64,000 nucleotides of DNA, from assembly GCA_022592445.1 (NCBI GenBank), contig JABYQR010000148.1, forward strand, positions 39,494-103,493, in the 5' to 3' direction. Origin of the DNA: Cytidiella melzeri. Its lineage: Eukaryota; Basidiomycota; Agaricomycetes; Polyporales; Irpicaceae. Position numbers and translations under genes: made by a program. This document shows, piece after piece, positions 27,701 to 39,006 of the stretch (positions are counted from its first letter, which is position 1; the number at the start of each line of letters is the position of its first letter). The notes below the pieces were generated by a model. It saw only the letters and a list, made by a program, of their open reading frames with translations, was not told the origin of the DNA and did no database searches.

Positions 27701-28541
27701 ATGAAAGAACAGAAGCAGCTGCGCATTATAGAGCATTAATAACACATATAAGTTGGCTGTTATAACTAGGATGCACGCGATTGCACTCACCTTTGCCAAA
27801 ATGACCACACTCTCCCGCCGCCAATTGTACCGCGTCAAGCACTACAACTTCTGAGCCCGTCCTCCTTCCAAGCTCTCTCACAGTTTCATCAATGACATAG
27901 TCCCCTCCCTCAATAGGGCAGTACAGCGCGAGTGTTGGTTCGATCAGTCCACTAGCCGAAGTGGCATACGTCGCCTTGTGCTGAGTTTGGGGATGAAGCG
28001 TAAGCAAAAAATTTGTGAGCACCTCCTGAAAAATCTCTGGAGGCGGGAGAGAGGAAGAGCCGGGAGGGGCTGGCTCCGACTGAGAAGGGTCGGAATGAGG
28101 TGAGTTAGCTGGTGGAGGAGAGTCGTCGGGAAGCCATAGTATGTTCAGACCATGGGGAAGAGTAGATGAAGTCGAGGGACTCTCTGAAGGCTCCTTAGTA
28201 CTTCGTACGCGACGCCTAACAGGTTTCTCTGGCTCAGCGGGACCTACGCTCTCACTTGACTCGACCTTGTCCTTCTCAGGCTGGAGACTCTCTTCGTCAT
28301 TTAGAGACTCGCTCGGCTCTTCGTTCGGTTCGTCAGGGTTTGCTTCAGCGGACGGTGTCGTAGCAGAAGACGAGCTCCTTTTCGTCAATCGTGGGCCGGC
28401 ATTTCGAGAAGTGCTTTCCTTGCGAGGATACCGAGGTACGCGTGTCGAAGAAATAAGAGCGCGTTGCTCCTGCCAATGAATATGGGAAGACGAGGGCTTG
28501 AGTAACGACCGCGTCCTGGACAAAAGCAAGTGAGACCGCAT
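24730..28541 (-). CDS. Msp1/ATAD1-like AAA ATPase with a probable mitochondrial presequence
   Basis: The start at 28541 gives an Arg/Ser/Leu-rich N-terminus with no acidic residue in the first 20 positions ([14 protein letters not shown]), like a mitochondrial presequence. About 800 residues of mostly low-complexity sequence follow, with conserved pieces such as [23 protein letters not shown] (near 27340) and [16 protein letters not shown] (near 27230). The single AAA module is complete: [16 protein letters not shown], Walker [20 protein letters not shown] (near 25940), Walker [14 protein letters not shown] (near 25720), sensor 1 [22 protein letters not shown], and sensor 2 region FSGSDLK...[10 protein letters not shown]. 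The tail is long. The AAA core resembles membrane-associated Msp1-class ATPases that extract proteins. The substrate is unknown and the clade call is from motifs only. Confidence 0.82.
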
Positions 28542-28876
28542 CCAAAGCTGAGAAGAGTGGTCGTCCGGCGAACGCGACCACTGACGAAGAAGGTTAGTGC
28601 AGCGCAGACAGCAGCCTGAAGATGAATGCGAGACGCTCGTGCCCGAGTGCCGACGCCTGACAAATCAGGCAGTGGGCGGGAGCACAAGAGACAGTCGCAC
28701 GCATGTAATTAGCAAATATGACTTGATTATAAGTTGAGACTTCAGGATAGAGAGTATAATCCGAGACATTACGCGTAGGAACAATACGATACACACAACG
28801 TTAGTAAGATATGTGGTATCAATAGACCTCTATAACACTATGTTCGCAGCTTCGTGCGCGACGGAAACCGCGACCA
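28542..28876. other. Short intergenic region between two co-directional minus-strand genes
   Basis: It lies between the start of the AAA ATPase gene and the stop of the PI synthase gene, and presumably contains the PIS1 3' UTR and the ATPase promoter. Nothing specific is recognised. Confidence 0.4.
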
Positions 28877-29900
28877 TCACCGTTCCTTTTCCTGATCCTT
28901 CTTCCGTGCTTCCTCCTCTTCCCTCGCGTCCGCCCGTTCCGCCAAATCGACACCAACCAAGATCTTCGATGCCTTCCACAGCTGAATCGCGTTGATGAAA
29001 TTCTTGAAGATACAGATAGGCAAGCAAATGTATGCCATCAGTTCTGCCCAAGTACAGTTTGTAACAACGTTAGGGGCGAGTCCGTAGCTTTGTGCCACCG
29101 GTATATGGACCCATTTCATGAGGTATAACGCAACGAAGTACAATTCGTTGCCTGCGCATACGATAAACAAGATTGTCTTGATTTGCATTGTTAGTGTTGT
29201 ATCTCCTCCACAAAACTAGCATCACGCACCGGGTCATAGTACAGATTCAGCCATCGGCTGACATCGCTCTTTACAGTTTTGTGGCTTCGTGATCCTGTGA
29301 CCAAAGAGCTACGGTACTAGATAAGTCAACCATGACACAGATAGCCTCGGCTCTACTAACCTGTACATATGCATATAGTGACTAGAGAAATCGAGGGTAA
29401 TGAGGAGCTGGAATGCCAGTATCCAGTCGGGATACGCAGCGGACAAGTAACACAGGAGTGCGGAGGTTGTGCACCTACTTGCGCGATGAGTAGACAGGTC
29501 GCGTGAACGGGTCGAATGTTGAGCACATACCTATCCGTCACCATGTCCAACACCGCTCCAAACTTCGAAGTTTGCTTCAACGCTCTTGCGGCGTGACCAT
29601 CCGCGGCGTCCAGGAGGCATGATATACCGTACGCAAGAGTAGCAAACTTTGGGTGGAAGCTCATGTAATGTAATGACAGACCAGCCAAGATAATGCGAGA
29701 GTAGCCTGTAGGTCATTGGTGGGCCGCGTTGTTGAACGTGAATACTTGTATGCATGAGATGTCAGTGTGAACTTACCGATGAGGTTCGGCACGAACAGGA
29801 AGACATTCTCTCGATAGGATTGAGCTGTCGCGAGATCGACTGCAACCTTTGCGTCGACGATGTCTATCGAGCCGCGTCTTCTTGTGAGAGAGCTGGACAT
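28877..29900 (-). CDS. PIS1: Phosphatidylinositol synthase (CDP-diacylglycerol-inositol 3-phosphatidyltransferase)
   Basis: The enzyme makes phosphatidylinositol from CDP-diacylglycerol and myo-inositol in the ER; its product is the substrate of Pik1, encoded in the same window. The start at 29900 gives MSSSLTRRRGS, then ENVFLFVPNLIG. The CDP-alcohol phosphatidyltransferase motif is complete: D-AA-DG-HA-AR-(8)-G-AVL-D-MVT-D near 29525-29610. Later exons carry YPDWILAFQLLITLDFSSHYMHMY and RSHKTVKSDVSRWLNLYY, the conserved PIS1 blocks, then several hydrophobic helices. The C-terminus is highly charged (RADAREEEEARKKDQEKE) and stops at 28877-28879. All signature residues are present. Confidence 0.95.
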
Positions 29901-30207
29901 GAGTGCGGAAGAGTGGACGGTGGGCACTTGGGTCGGTGACACGCAGTCGACTGGCACGGTCAACAGTGATCTCCTCAAAGTGTGTTCTGACAGAGAGTCG
30001 ACAGTCAGCAGCTTTGACTTGTGCGCGGCGATCATAGACGCTCGTGTCGTGCACACACGGCAGAGCGGCAGACTCAGTTGAGAACAGTCTATGGCATACT
30101 AGTAGTCTATGGCACAATAGGGGAGGTAACATGCATGTGAGAACCTGTCGTAATACCACCAATCCAAGACCTGGTGGGTACACAAAGTCTCGACTGCACT
30201 GACTTTT
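29901..30207. other. Intergenic region between PIS1 and membrane gene copy A
   Basis: It is the PIS1 promoter side plus the 3' flank of copy A. No specific element is recognised. Confidence 0.4.
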
Positions 30208-31701
30208 TCACACCTCTCCTGAAATATCAACGACATCCGAGTGAGCTTTTTCGGACTCTCGATCGGAAGTGGCCTCGTGAGTGACCGTAATGCTGATTTC
30301 TTTCAGTCTAGAATTCCCCTTGTTGCTCATAGACAGACCCAAGATCTTTTTGTTCTCTTGGTCGAAACTATCGTTCGCGAAGCCGAGTCGGACGGTGATA
30401 AGGCACTGCGATATTCCCTGCCCATCCATAAAAACATCAACAGAGGTAGCAATCCAGAAGTCATCGACGAGACCTACGAAGAATACAGGTATGATAATCA
30501 CATAGCCAACCGTTGACGCATCCTGCGATGCATATGTGTTCAATCGATTAAACGCACGCAGTTGTGCTTGTTGCAGACTCACGGTGATATGGCCAGTGGG
30601 TGCCAGTGAAGCAACCTCATACAGCAGCAAGCCAATCCAAGTGACCAGTGCGGACTCTGTGATGGCTGCCAAAGCGGTATTGCAGCGGCTCTCCCCGTAC
30701 GGTGCCACAGCGTCATTCCTGATCGCATAGCGAGATACATGTCTATACGCACAATCAGCCTCGTTACTCGAATCGAGTAGTAAAATGACGCACATAATCT
30801 TTGCGATGATAGCCCCACTCAGTATCGTGTTGATACTAAATGTAAGCCAACCCCACGCCGCGCTGATTCGGAAGGTGGTGAGCTGGAATGTATGATCATA
30901 CTCCCAAGTACTATGGTAGAATGCAAAGATTTGGAAGGTTCCGGAAAGCCCGAAAACTTATGGCAGCTCATCAGTCAACACCTCAGGCGTAAAGGCGGTA
31001 TTGAACGGAGACTTACGGAGATTGATGGTCACTGCAGCAATCGGTGCATAGAAAGCCCACCGCTTTCTTCCATACACTATGTAGAACCTCCAAGCTACGA
31101 GACCATCACAGAGAAAGCCCTAAATTGCCAAGCTGAGTGTCGGAGCTTTCTAAATAGATCTTTGGAAATCAAGCGCACGGCAAAAACGGTGGTTATGCTG
31201 TCGTGACCAGCAATCAGCATCTACTAGGGCTTTTCAAATTCAAATGAACTGACGCTCCTATGAACGTCAATGGAATCGTCGAAATCCATTCCAGGTCTGT
31301 GGGCGGGTTGACGAGGCGAGACTGCCCAAACATCACAGAATGAACGATGTAATGAATGAGGAGGGTTACAAAACTGAGGTGCATTAGCTGCTAAGCATGG
31401 CGCCAAATGTTTTGAACATGCACTTACAGTATACTGGTCACAATACGCAGTCCTTTGTACGGCGAACCGGATCTCCTGTACGTCGACCATATGGCGAGGA
31501 CAAACAGGACCATGTACACTCCTTTGATAGCTATGAGAAAAGCAAATATGACTATGATGCACAAATAGACCCACCGAACAACGCGCTGAGGCTGGCAAAA
31601 ATGACTGCTGCGACGGAAAGGTTATTGAATGTTGCAAATGGGACGCCAGGAGAGCCCTGAGCACTGAAGTTCGGTGTCGATGTTGGGGTCGCTGCAGACA
31701 T
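30208..31701 (-). CDS. Seven-helix membrane protein family, copy A
   Basis: A basidiomycete-type multi-pass membrane protein of unknown function. From the start at 31701 (MSAATPTSTPNFSAQGSPG), nine exons can be joined without a lesion. Conserved blocks in order: FNNLSVAAVIFASLSALFG; VYMVLFVLAIWSTYRRSGSP; FVTLLIHYIVHSVMFGQSRL; a 19-base micro-exon (31179-31197, encoding the ITTVFA stretch); GFLCDGLVAWRFYIVYGRKRWAF; the AAWGWLTFSINTILSGAI helix; AAITESALVTWIGLLLYEVA; VGYVIIIPVFF; ISQCLITVRLG. Seven hydrophobic segments are expected. The hydrophilic tail contains KEISITVTHEA and ends DVVDISGEV, stop 30208-30210. It forms a tandem pair with copy B and is more distant from copies C-E. No domain name can be assigned. 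Confidence 0.8.
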
Positions 31702-32761
31702 GATCGCGAAGTCGATAAACTGTGGAATGGTGAGGGCAGATGGAACTCTTCAAAGCGTTACGCACGCATATATAACTGAAAGCCATTTTTTGATTTTCAT
31801 CTTCCACTTGATGTTGCCTCCGACCATGCCAGCTATCCTTGCAAACATAAAGGGAAGAAGCGTGCCTTGTAGGAACGAAGGCCTGATCGGGCTATTAAGT
31901 TAGATGCGGAGACTGAAAAATCAAGATATGATGCATTTGGTGAGTAGAAAACAAATGCAGAATGCCTGAGACTGACAAACCCACCATGCTTCTGTTACCA
32001 AAGACACAACCTGCCTGTAAATATGGGTTTCGATTATGCACTCCCACCCTCTTGCGTTGGAGGCTGAAGTAAGGATACTGGATAAGCAAGGTCTTCAATC
32101 AGCTGTCACGGTTACTATTGCCACCTCGCAATCATTAATGGGACGATGTCGAGTACCAACCCATGGGAGGATGTAATGCACATATACATCAAAATCTGTC
32201 ACGAAAGGCAAATGGTCAGTCACTTCGTAATCAGAGTCTCCCACGCATACCGCTACTAGTAGGACTCGGAGAATATACTATCAAGCCACCACACAAAACA
32301 CGAGCTCGAACGTTGGTGAGAGTGCCGCTCTGAATCATTTGAACACCACGTAAGTATTAGTACGAGATGGATCGAAACGACTAGTTACACATACTGCTCT
32401 GCAAACGACATTCCCATCGCAAAATGGCAGCACGACACGACTGCCAGCTTGCGAGATGGCCACGGAGGAGTTTCAACGTTTCTGCGCCGATGACCGCTGA
32501 GCAAGTCAATGTAGGAGACGCTTCTGACAAACGCCCATCCTACGCAAACTCACGGCGCGAGCACCGTAACGGCAGTCCGAGTCCGAGTCCGAATCGCAAG
32601 AATACACTTCAAATATTCACGGTACATTTGGGAGACGTAGCACGCATAAGTACGAGAGCTTGTCTTGACACTCTACTTTCAACATCTAGTCATACACACA
32701 CGCGAATGTCGCACTGTGCACCCTTCGAGTCAACTCCCACTACATACATACGTAGTAGTAT
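31702..32761. other. Spacer between membrane gene copies A and B
   Basis: It contains the promoter of copy A (minus strand, a TATA-like ATATATG near 31768-31774) and the 3' flank of copy B. Parts of 32130-32460 resemble 34690-34930 upstream of copy B, with shared words such as GATGTCGA, ACGCATACCGCT/ACACATACCACT and GCAGCACGACAC. This suggests that the upstream flank was duplicated with the gene. A (GTCCGA)n stretch lies near 32576-32592. Confidence 0.4.
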
Positions 32762-34230
32762 TTAAACCTCAGCGACATCGTGAGCCTTCTCGGTCTCTTG
32801 GTCGGAGGTCATGGACGTCTCGTGAGTGACCGTGATGCTAATTTCTTTCTGAATGGATCTACCCTCGTCGCTCCTAGGCAGGCCAATGATATGCTTGCTC
32901 TCTCGGTCGAAGCCGTCGTTTGCAAAGCCAAGCCGGACGGTAATAAGGCATTGCGATATTCCCTGCATACCCGGACATACATTAGAGCCCAAAATATTAA
33001 AGATGTGATTCAAGAGACTCACGAAAAAGATTGGTATGATGCAAATCATCACATATCCCACATTCCAAGCAGTCTGTAAGAGGACTAATCAGCTAAATGC
33101 TTGTCATTGTGCTCGCTCGAAGCTCACAGTGATATGGCCAGTAGGAGCCAGTGAAGCGACCTCATACAGTAACAGGCCAATCCAGGTAACCAGTGCGGAC
33201 TCAGTGATCGCCACTAAAACGGTATTGTAGCGGCTCTCTCCATACGGTGCGGCAGCGTTATTCCTGTTCGCCTTGCGGGACACATGGCTGCGTGCAAGTC
33301 AGCTCTTCTGTTCATAAGGCAGATAGATTGCAACGCACATAATCTTTCCGATGATAGCCCCACTCAGTATTGTGTTGGTGATGAACGTAAACCATCCCCA
33401 CGCCGCACTGATTCGGAAGGCAGTGAGATGATAAAAGTGAGTGTAGTTCCAGGCACTATGGTAAAACGACAGCTGCTGAAAGTCTCCGGAGAGCCCAAGG
33501 ACTGGCGGAAGCTCGCCACTCAGTACAAGAATGAAGATTTAGAGGTGGTACGTACGGAGATTCAAGATTACTGCAACAGCCGGTACATAGAAAGCCCACC
33601 GCTTTCTCCCATACACAACATAAAATCTCCAAGCGACCAGACCGTCGCAGAGGAAGCCCTGTAGTGTGAGAGTTGAGCGTAGGATCCGCAGAAAACAAGA
33701 AGATTCAAACACACGGCGACAGTGGTTGTTATGCTGTCGTAGCCGGGAATCAGTATCTGCTTGCACGGAAGAAGAGGGAAAGAAACTGACGTTCCTATGA
33801 ACGTTATCGGAATGGTCGAGATCTGCAGCTGGTCTGCTGGCGGCTGGATGACGCGAGACTGTCCAAACGTGATAGAACGAACGATGTAATGAATGAGTAA
33901 ATTGACAAAGCTATTGCGCATATATGAGCTTCTGGGCGTGCGACTCATCCTGGATTTTTAGACATGCACTTACAGCACGATAGTGACAATCCGCAGACCT
34001 TTGAAAGGCGAACCGGATCTCCTGTACGTCGACCATATTGCGAGGACAAACAAGACCAGGTACACCCCTTGACAATCATGAGCAAAACATAGCCATTGTG
34101 CACCGAGAAACTCACCGAACAAGGCGCTGAGTCCAGCAAAGATCACAGCTATGACGGAGAGGTTGTTGAAGGTGGTAAACGGAACGCTAGGAGCAAGGCT
34201 CGGTGACGGTGACGGTGTCGCTGCATCCAT
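32762..34230 (-). CDS. Seven-helix membrane protein family, copy B
   Basis: Paralogue of copy A with the same exon pattern. The start at 34230 gives MDAATPSPSPSLAPSV, followed by FNNLSVIAVIFAGLSALFG, VYLVLFVLAIWSTYRRSGSP, FVNLLIHYIVRSITFGQSRV, the 19-base micro-exon (33715-33733, ITTTVA), GFLCDGLVAWRFYVVYGRKRWAF, a helix and loop, the ESALVTWIGLLLYEVA helix, and GISQCLITVRLGFANDGFDRE. The tail reads KEISITVTHETS and ends EKAHDVAEV; stop 32762-32764. I see no frameshift or stop in the exons I joined. Function is unknown; the plasma membrane is a reasonable but unproven location. Confidence 0.78.
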
Positions 34231-35215
34231 TGTAACTTTGCTTTTGTCGATAACCCGGCGCGGGATGGTGAGGCCTGCCAGTGAAGGAAGCTCATGAGCA
34301 CTCGGACTGTGTATATAACGAAAAAAAGGGTTTGATCATCATTTAATCTGCGTCCTCGACTACGAAGAGTTCACACCTATAACAGTCATTGCTGGAAACG
34401 AGGGAAGAAGTGCTCACTATTTGGAAGGAAAGCATCGATAGGTTCACCCAGTGAGATGCGGAGACTGCGCAAGATCAAGATGTGATGAGTGTCATGGGTA
34501 GCAAAAGATGGAGAACGTTCCTGACATGAAATATGGGCTCACAACTCTTCTTCTGCTGCACAGGCACGACCGTTCCATACACCTTTTTGTTCGAGCACAC
34601 ATTCCCTAGTACTCAAATCGGAGAGTGCTGTTGGCGTAGAAAGTACTGTAGAGCTTTTATGTAGCTTCCGCCACGACCTGAGCTCGAAGCTATCACCTCG
34701 ATGATGTCGAATACCACAATAGGGAGTATTTGAGGTGCAGATACGTCCCGCTGATAACACGAAGGTGACTCCGAAAGAAAACAGTCTCTCACACATACCA
34801 CTGCGCAAAGATGTCCAATCAGCACCTCTATCTATAACAGTATAATGATGCAGGTACAGGCGGAGCTATACATACCGCTCTACAAGCAATCCCGCGGTAT
34901 TCGTCGCTCACGGCAGCACGACACAGGTTTGGGGCCAAAAACGCGGCGCGTAAGATGGCATCCATTGCTGTACAACTCTGATGATTGAGCCGTGGCAGTT
35001 ATGTTCCTAGATAGCTTTGTGCGGTAGCTGTTAGCACAACACCCTGGAATCGAAGAACTGCGGATGCTCACTTTTACACACTCGTCATGTACTGTACCCA
35101 ACTGTAAGATGCCACCAAAGTGAGCCATCATGTTATTATCAGAGCGAGGGCATACGTACGATCGGATATTCAATACATCGACGGACGGTTCCTCGACATA
35201 CTATCGTTTCCAACA
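34231..35215. other. Intergenic region upstream of copy B
   Basis: It holds the copy B promoter and the 3' flank of the dehydrogenase gene. The region shares short blocks with the spacer upstream of copy A. No other gene is recognised; the minus-strand frames of 60-97 codons here show no family resemblance. Confidence 0.4.
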
Positions 35216-36246
35216 TCATGCCTCATTGACATCTGTTGACCAACTTTTATATTCTTCGAGATCCGCTGAGATACTGTCGAGTTGACTCTGGACAAACCCA
35301 ATGGCATCTGCACCGAGGAGCAGCCTGAGCGGAGGATGTGGCAAAGTCGAAAGCTCGTAGATCTTCTCAGCACCCTTCCGCGGGTCACCCAACTTGGTAC
35401 CCGGTTTATCGATGTGACCGAGCAGCTGCTCAGCCTTGATCAGCCCAGACGTGGGAGACATATAGACCTCCGGTACAGGCAGTCGGACCGCTGCCTCTAG
35501 CGCAGAGGTACGGAAGGTCCCAGCCTCCACGAGCGATATCTATTTGAGTACTGGATCAGATACAAGCTCTCGCACTGGGAAATCAGATATAACCTTGATA
35601 TTCCATGCCGAATCTAGCTCCTGAGCCATTGCTTGCGTGAGAGCCTCCAGCGCTACAGCATAATCATGAATACTCTGCCAAAGAGTGAGAAAGCGGCTGA
35701 CTGAAACGCACCGTGCCGTGTAGCTGCATACCACCCCAAGCTCGGCAGAGCAGTGAGGCCGGCATACGAGCTGATGACTATCAGTCTGCCCCCCACTCCG
35801 GCTGGGTTGTCGTCACGAAAGAAACGGACGGCCTCTCTGCTGACACGGGCGCCGCCCCAAAAGTTGGTCTCGAAGATGGCACGGGCCACGTCTTCAGGTG
35901 TCGTCTCCACGAGAGAGCCCATTCCGTACCCCGCATTGTTGTAGACAACGTCCAGTCGTCCGAATTTCTCCTTGGCCGTTGCGAACGCGGCGACCACGTC
36001 GCTCTCTTTGGTTACATCCACCTTTAAAACAAGCAATTGATTGGGAGGCGTGCGATCTTGAAGTTCTTTGAGCACTTCGGGTTTGCGAAGTGTGGCAACG
36101 ACGATGTCACCCTTGCTCAAGGCTATTTCTGTGACTAATCTGCCAAAGCCTGAAGAAGAGCCGGTGACTTTGAGTGGGGGTATTGATCAGTGAATGTGCA
36201 TTGCTGCTACCAGTCAAAACTTACTGAGCCATACTCGGGACGACAT
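35216..36246 (-). CDS. Short-chain dehydrogenase/reductase (classical SDR) with Arg in place of the catalytic Lys
   Basis: An NAD(P)-dependent oxidoreductase of unknown substrate. The start at 36246 gives MSSRVWL, and a short intron joins it to ITGSSSGFGR, the TGxxxGxG cofactor loop. The NNAG motif is in VYNNAGYGMGSL, and the catalytic Ser in VISSYAGL. The active-site Tyr is in GWYAATRHAL, split by an intron near 35640-35702. The position four after Tyr, normally Lys (YxxxK), is Arg (CGG). Splicing a further intron gives NIKISLVEAGTFRTSAL and the C-terminal KGAEKIYELSTLPHPPLRLLLGADAI block, as in fungal SDRs of about 285-290 residues. The stop is at 35216-35218. Confidence 0.88.
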
Positions 36247-36490
36247 GGAACACATTGTGGTGAGAGTGTGAGCCGTGGTGCGGTGTTACTGCTGTGAATG
36301 CCGGGGCAGTCACTGCGGCAATTACGGAGGGAGTTGAGTTTGAGTCAGTTGCATTTTGCATGCATGGTCGTGGGTGATCATCGATAAGTTGCTGGTGGCG
36401 GCATATATAGCTTCTTGATATGATCTACAGGTCACCGAGTTGTGAATTGGAATGAAAACTGTGCGATACAAAAACCACCAAGATTGCTCA

Positions 36491-36583
36491 TGACGAGAGC
36501 GGGATTTGAACCCACGCCCTATTCGGACCAGATAGCCACAAACCTCCTTAGTCTGGCGCCTTAGACCGCTCGGCCATCTCGCC
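36491..36583 (-). tRNA. tRNA-Leu (anticodon AAG) with a short intron
   Basis: The minus strand folds into a class II tRNA. The acceptor stem GGCGAGA pairs with TCTCGTC, with A as discriminator. The D arm is GCCGAGCGGTCTAAGGC, the anticodon stem CCAGA/TCTGG, and the T arm GTGGG-TTCAAAT-CCCGC. There is a long variable arm, as in Leu and Ser tRNAs. The loop reads CT-AAG-G, followed by about 12 extra bases (AGGTTTGTGGCT) before A38, that is an intron after position 37. It is the only tRNA gene I find in the window. Confidence 0.93.
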
Positions 36584-36848
36584 ATGGATTTTTGGTCAAC
36601 TAGCAGTGCCGAGATATAAGTAGCAAGGGACCATCGAAGGTGCCCGCCCGCTACGGATGCTGTCAGAACATTGCAGTCATGTGCGTGGCGTAAAGCAGCC
36701 ATTTGCGCCAGCCACTTGCGTGTCCCGGCACTAATAACAAAGATTCAGGAGATTAGTCAAATGCGGAACATATGCATGACGTTTCGCATGGCATTCGGCA
36801 TTAGCATAGATACGTGCAGCTACATACGTGACCCCTTTCTCCCAGTCG

Positions 36849-36856
36849 TATAAAAG
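36849..36856 (+). promoter_or_regulatory. TATA box of the aldo-keto reductase gene
   Basis: TATAAAAG lies 47 bases before the ATG at 36903, in a region otherwise free of such motifs. Confidence 0.5.
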
Positions 36857-36902
36857 GTACAGCTCTTCTCAGTCTCCCTTTCTCGAACAGAGCCACAGCA
36901 AA

Positions 36903-38426
36903 ATGCCCACTCTCAAGAACGTCACTACTCTCGGAGGCACCGCCTCCAATGTCAAGGTTGCCAGAGTTGCAGTGAGTGCCCCTTTGCTACCATGTTTATC
37001 TCATCTTGTCTATGCTCACCAGTTCGTGATCTAGCATGGACTCATGTTGATGACGTGCGTATACCCTCTCTTTTCCTTCACGCCTTCAGCAACTGACCAG
37101 TGAGCTCGGGCAGATGGAATCCTACACCTGTCCCTGAAGAACAGTGCTTCGAGGCTATCAAGGCTGGTGCAGATCTCTGCCCTCCCGGTGTGAAGATGAT
37201 GATAAACAGCGGTAAGCTTCTTCCTTCTATTTGCGTGCCGTGGAGTTGACCAATCACGTCCGAGTAGGCGAGTTTTATGCTCAAGATTTCGGCACCCTCA
37301 ATCTCGAGATGCTCTCCCGCTTCTTTGAACAGAACCCCGACTACGTTGACAAGATCTTTCTCTCCGTAAAGGTGTGCACAACTCTCCCTTTGAGGCAGCG
37401 GTTCGCGATTTCCTGAGCGTGGCGACTTGGTAGGGCGGCTTCAAGCTGAAATCCTTCGAAATCGATCATTCGTACGTCAATTGTGTTTCCCTACCTTGCG
37501 CGTATCGAGCTCACTCGTAAACAGCGTCGAAGGTCTTGAACGCAGCGTAAACGCTTGCAACGAAGCCCTCCGCCATAAGAAGCACATCGACCTTTTTGAA
37601 TGCGCCCGTCTTGACCCCAAGAACTGGCCGATCGAGCAGACGATCCGCAACCTGAAGACCATCATCGACAAAGGCCTCTTTGACCACATCGGCCTGTCAG
37701 AGGTCAGCGCCGACACGCTCAGAAAAGCCAACGCGGTCCACCCGATCAGTATCGTCGAGATTGAGGTAAGCCCATGGAGTATGGAAGACGAGACCAGGAA
37801 GGGTACGTCCATCTCGCCTATGGTTTTCGCAGCACCGTCACTGATAATAAATATGTTTTCAGTGCTTGCTACGGCTGCAGAGCTTGGCGTGACCGTAGCT
37901 GCATATGCGTCAGTCATCATCAACACCTTGCGTCTAGTTGCTTACCTCTGTTACTTCACAGCCCTCTTGGCCGCGGCTTCCTCACCGGCAGGTTCAAGTC
38001 CCCGGAAGACCTTCCCAAAGGCGACATGCGCGCTGCATTCACGCGCTTCAGCAACGCCGAATACTTTGCCCACAACATGAAGCTCGTCGAGAAACTCAAA
38101 GCCATCGCAGAGAAGAAAAACGTCTCTCCCGCACAGCTCAGCATCGCTTGGGTCATCTCTCTTCACCCGACACTCGTCATCCCTCTCGCTGGTTCTTCGT
38201 GCGTTTTTGTCCCTCTCTGACTGTGTCGAGACAAGAGCTGATTTTTCTTGCTTTCTTTCTTCGTGCGGATAGGCACGCCAAACGCACGACTGAGAACACG
38301 CTCGCTGGGGATATCGAGCTCAGTGAGGAGGAAAAGAAGGAGATTTGGGATATCGTCAACGGGCACGAGGTCAAGGGTGATAGGTACCATGGTGGTCCCA
38401 GTGAGGCTATGCACCTGTGGGCTTGA
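36903..38426 (+). CDS. Aldo-keto reductase, pyridoxal reductase-like
   Basis: An NADPH-dependent aldo-keto reductase of the AKR8-like group; fission yeast pyridoxal reductase is the closest type I recognise. The start at 36903 gives MPTLKNVTTLGGTASNVKV. Small exons follow: WNPTPVPEEQCFEAIKAGADLCPPGVKMMINS, GEFYAQDFGTLNLEMLSRFF (with the likely catalytic Tyr in EFY), DKIFLSVKGGF, SVNACNEALRHKKHIDLFECARLDP, RNLKTIIDKGLFDHIGLSEVSADTLRKA, VLATAAELGVTVAAYAPLGRGFLTGRF, VSPAQLSIAWVIS and IPLAGSS. The tail ends EAMHLWA at TGA 38424-38426. Eight or more short introns break the frame. The substrate is inferred only from resemblance. Confidence 0.88.
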
Positions 38427-39006
38427 GGAAGCTTGCAAACGTATCAAGAGAGATCTGTTGCTTGATATCGCTTCAATTCAGGAGCATTCCCCGGACCCGT
38501 CGTCTTGCAACAACTTCGTAAATGTTATAGCTATGTAAGTTCAGTGCCTAGTTTAGCGATGACGCGGACGCCCGGCTCTGCCCTTTCACAAGAAATCGGA
38601 ACCGCGCGGCGCAAATTCCAACTCGAAGCATGCACTGCAACTTTCTCTGTAGGCGCTTGATGCCAAAGTTCACGCGTTCACGATTCAGAACATCGCTCAT
38701 GATGTCGTGTATAATTCCGCCTCCCGTATCATTTCAGAAAATTGATGGTAAAGTAAGTAGCTGCAATGCAGCGTCGGTAGATTATACTACTGGCCACAAA
38801 ATCACACAGGCATGACCGTGTCGGGTTATGTAAGCGAGACACCGCCAACTCACGGTATCCGCGGCTGCCAAGTGGTTTGGAACTTTGCCGCCAAGAACCT
38901 AAGAACCAAAACAAAAGCCCGAGGCAAGGAACGGTGGCAAAGTACTACTGGCAGTACACGTATAATACAACAAAGAAACCGAAGCAGTACTCCGTTTGTG
39001 CGCACC
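38427..39006. other. Intergenic region
   Basis: It contains the 3' flank of the aldo-keto reductase gene and the promoter of the CBP4-like gene. No gene or repeat is recognised. Confidence 0.4.

Noticed and set aside
35216..38426. Dehydrogenase, tRNA and aldo-keto reductase as a metabolite gene cluster
   Set aside because: No backbone synthase, transporter or regulator nearby, and a tRNA gene lies between; the two reductases are common single genes.
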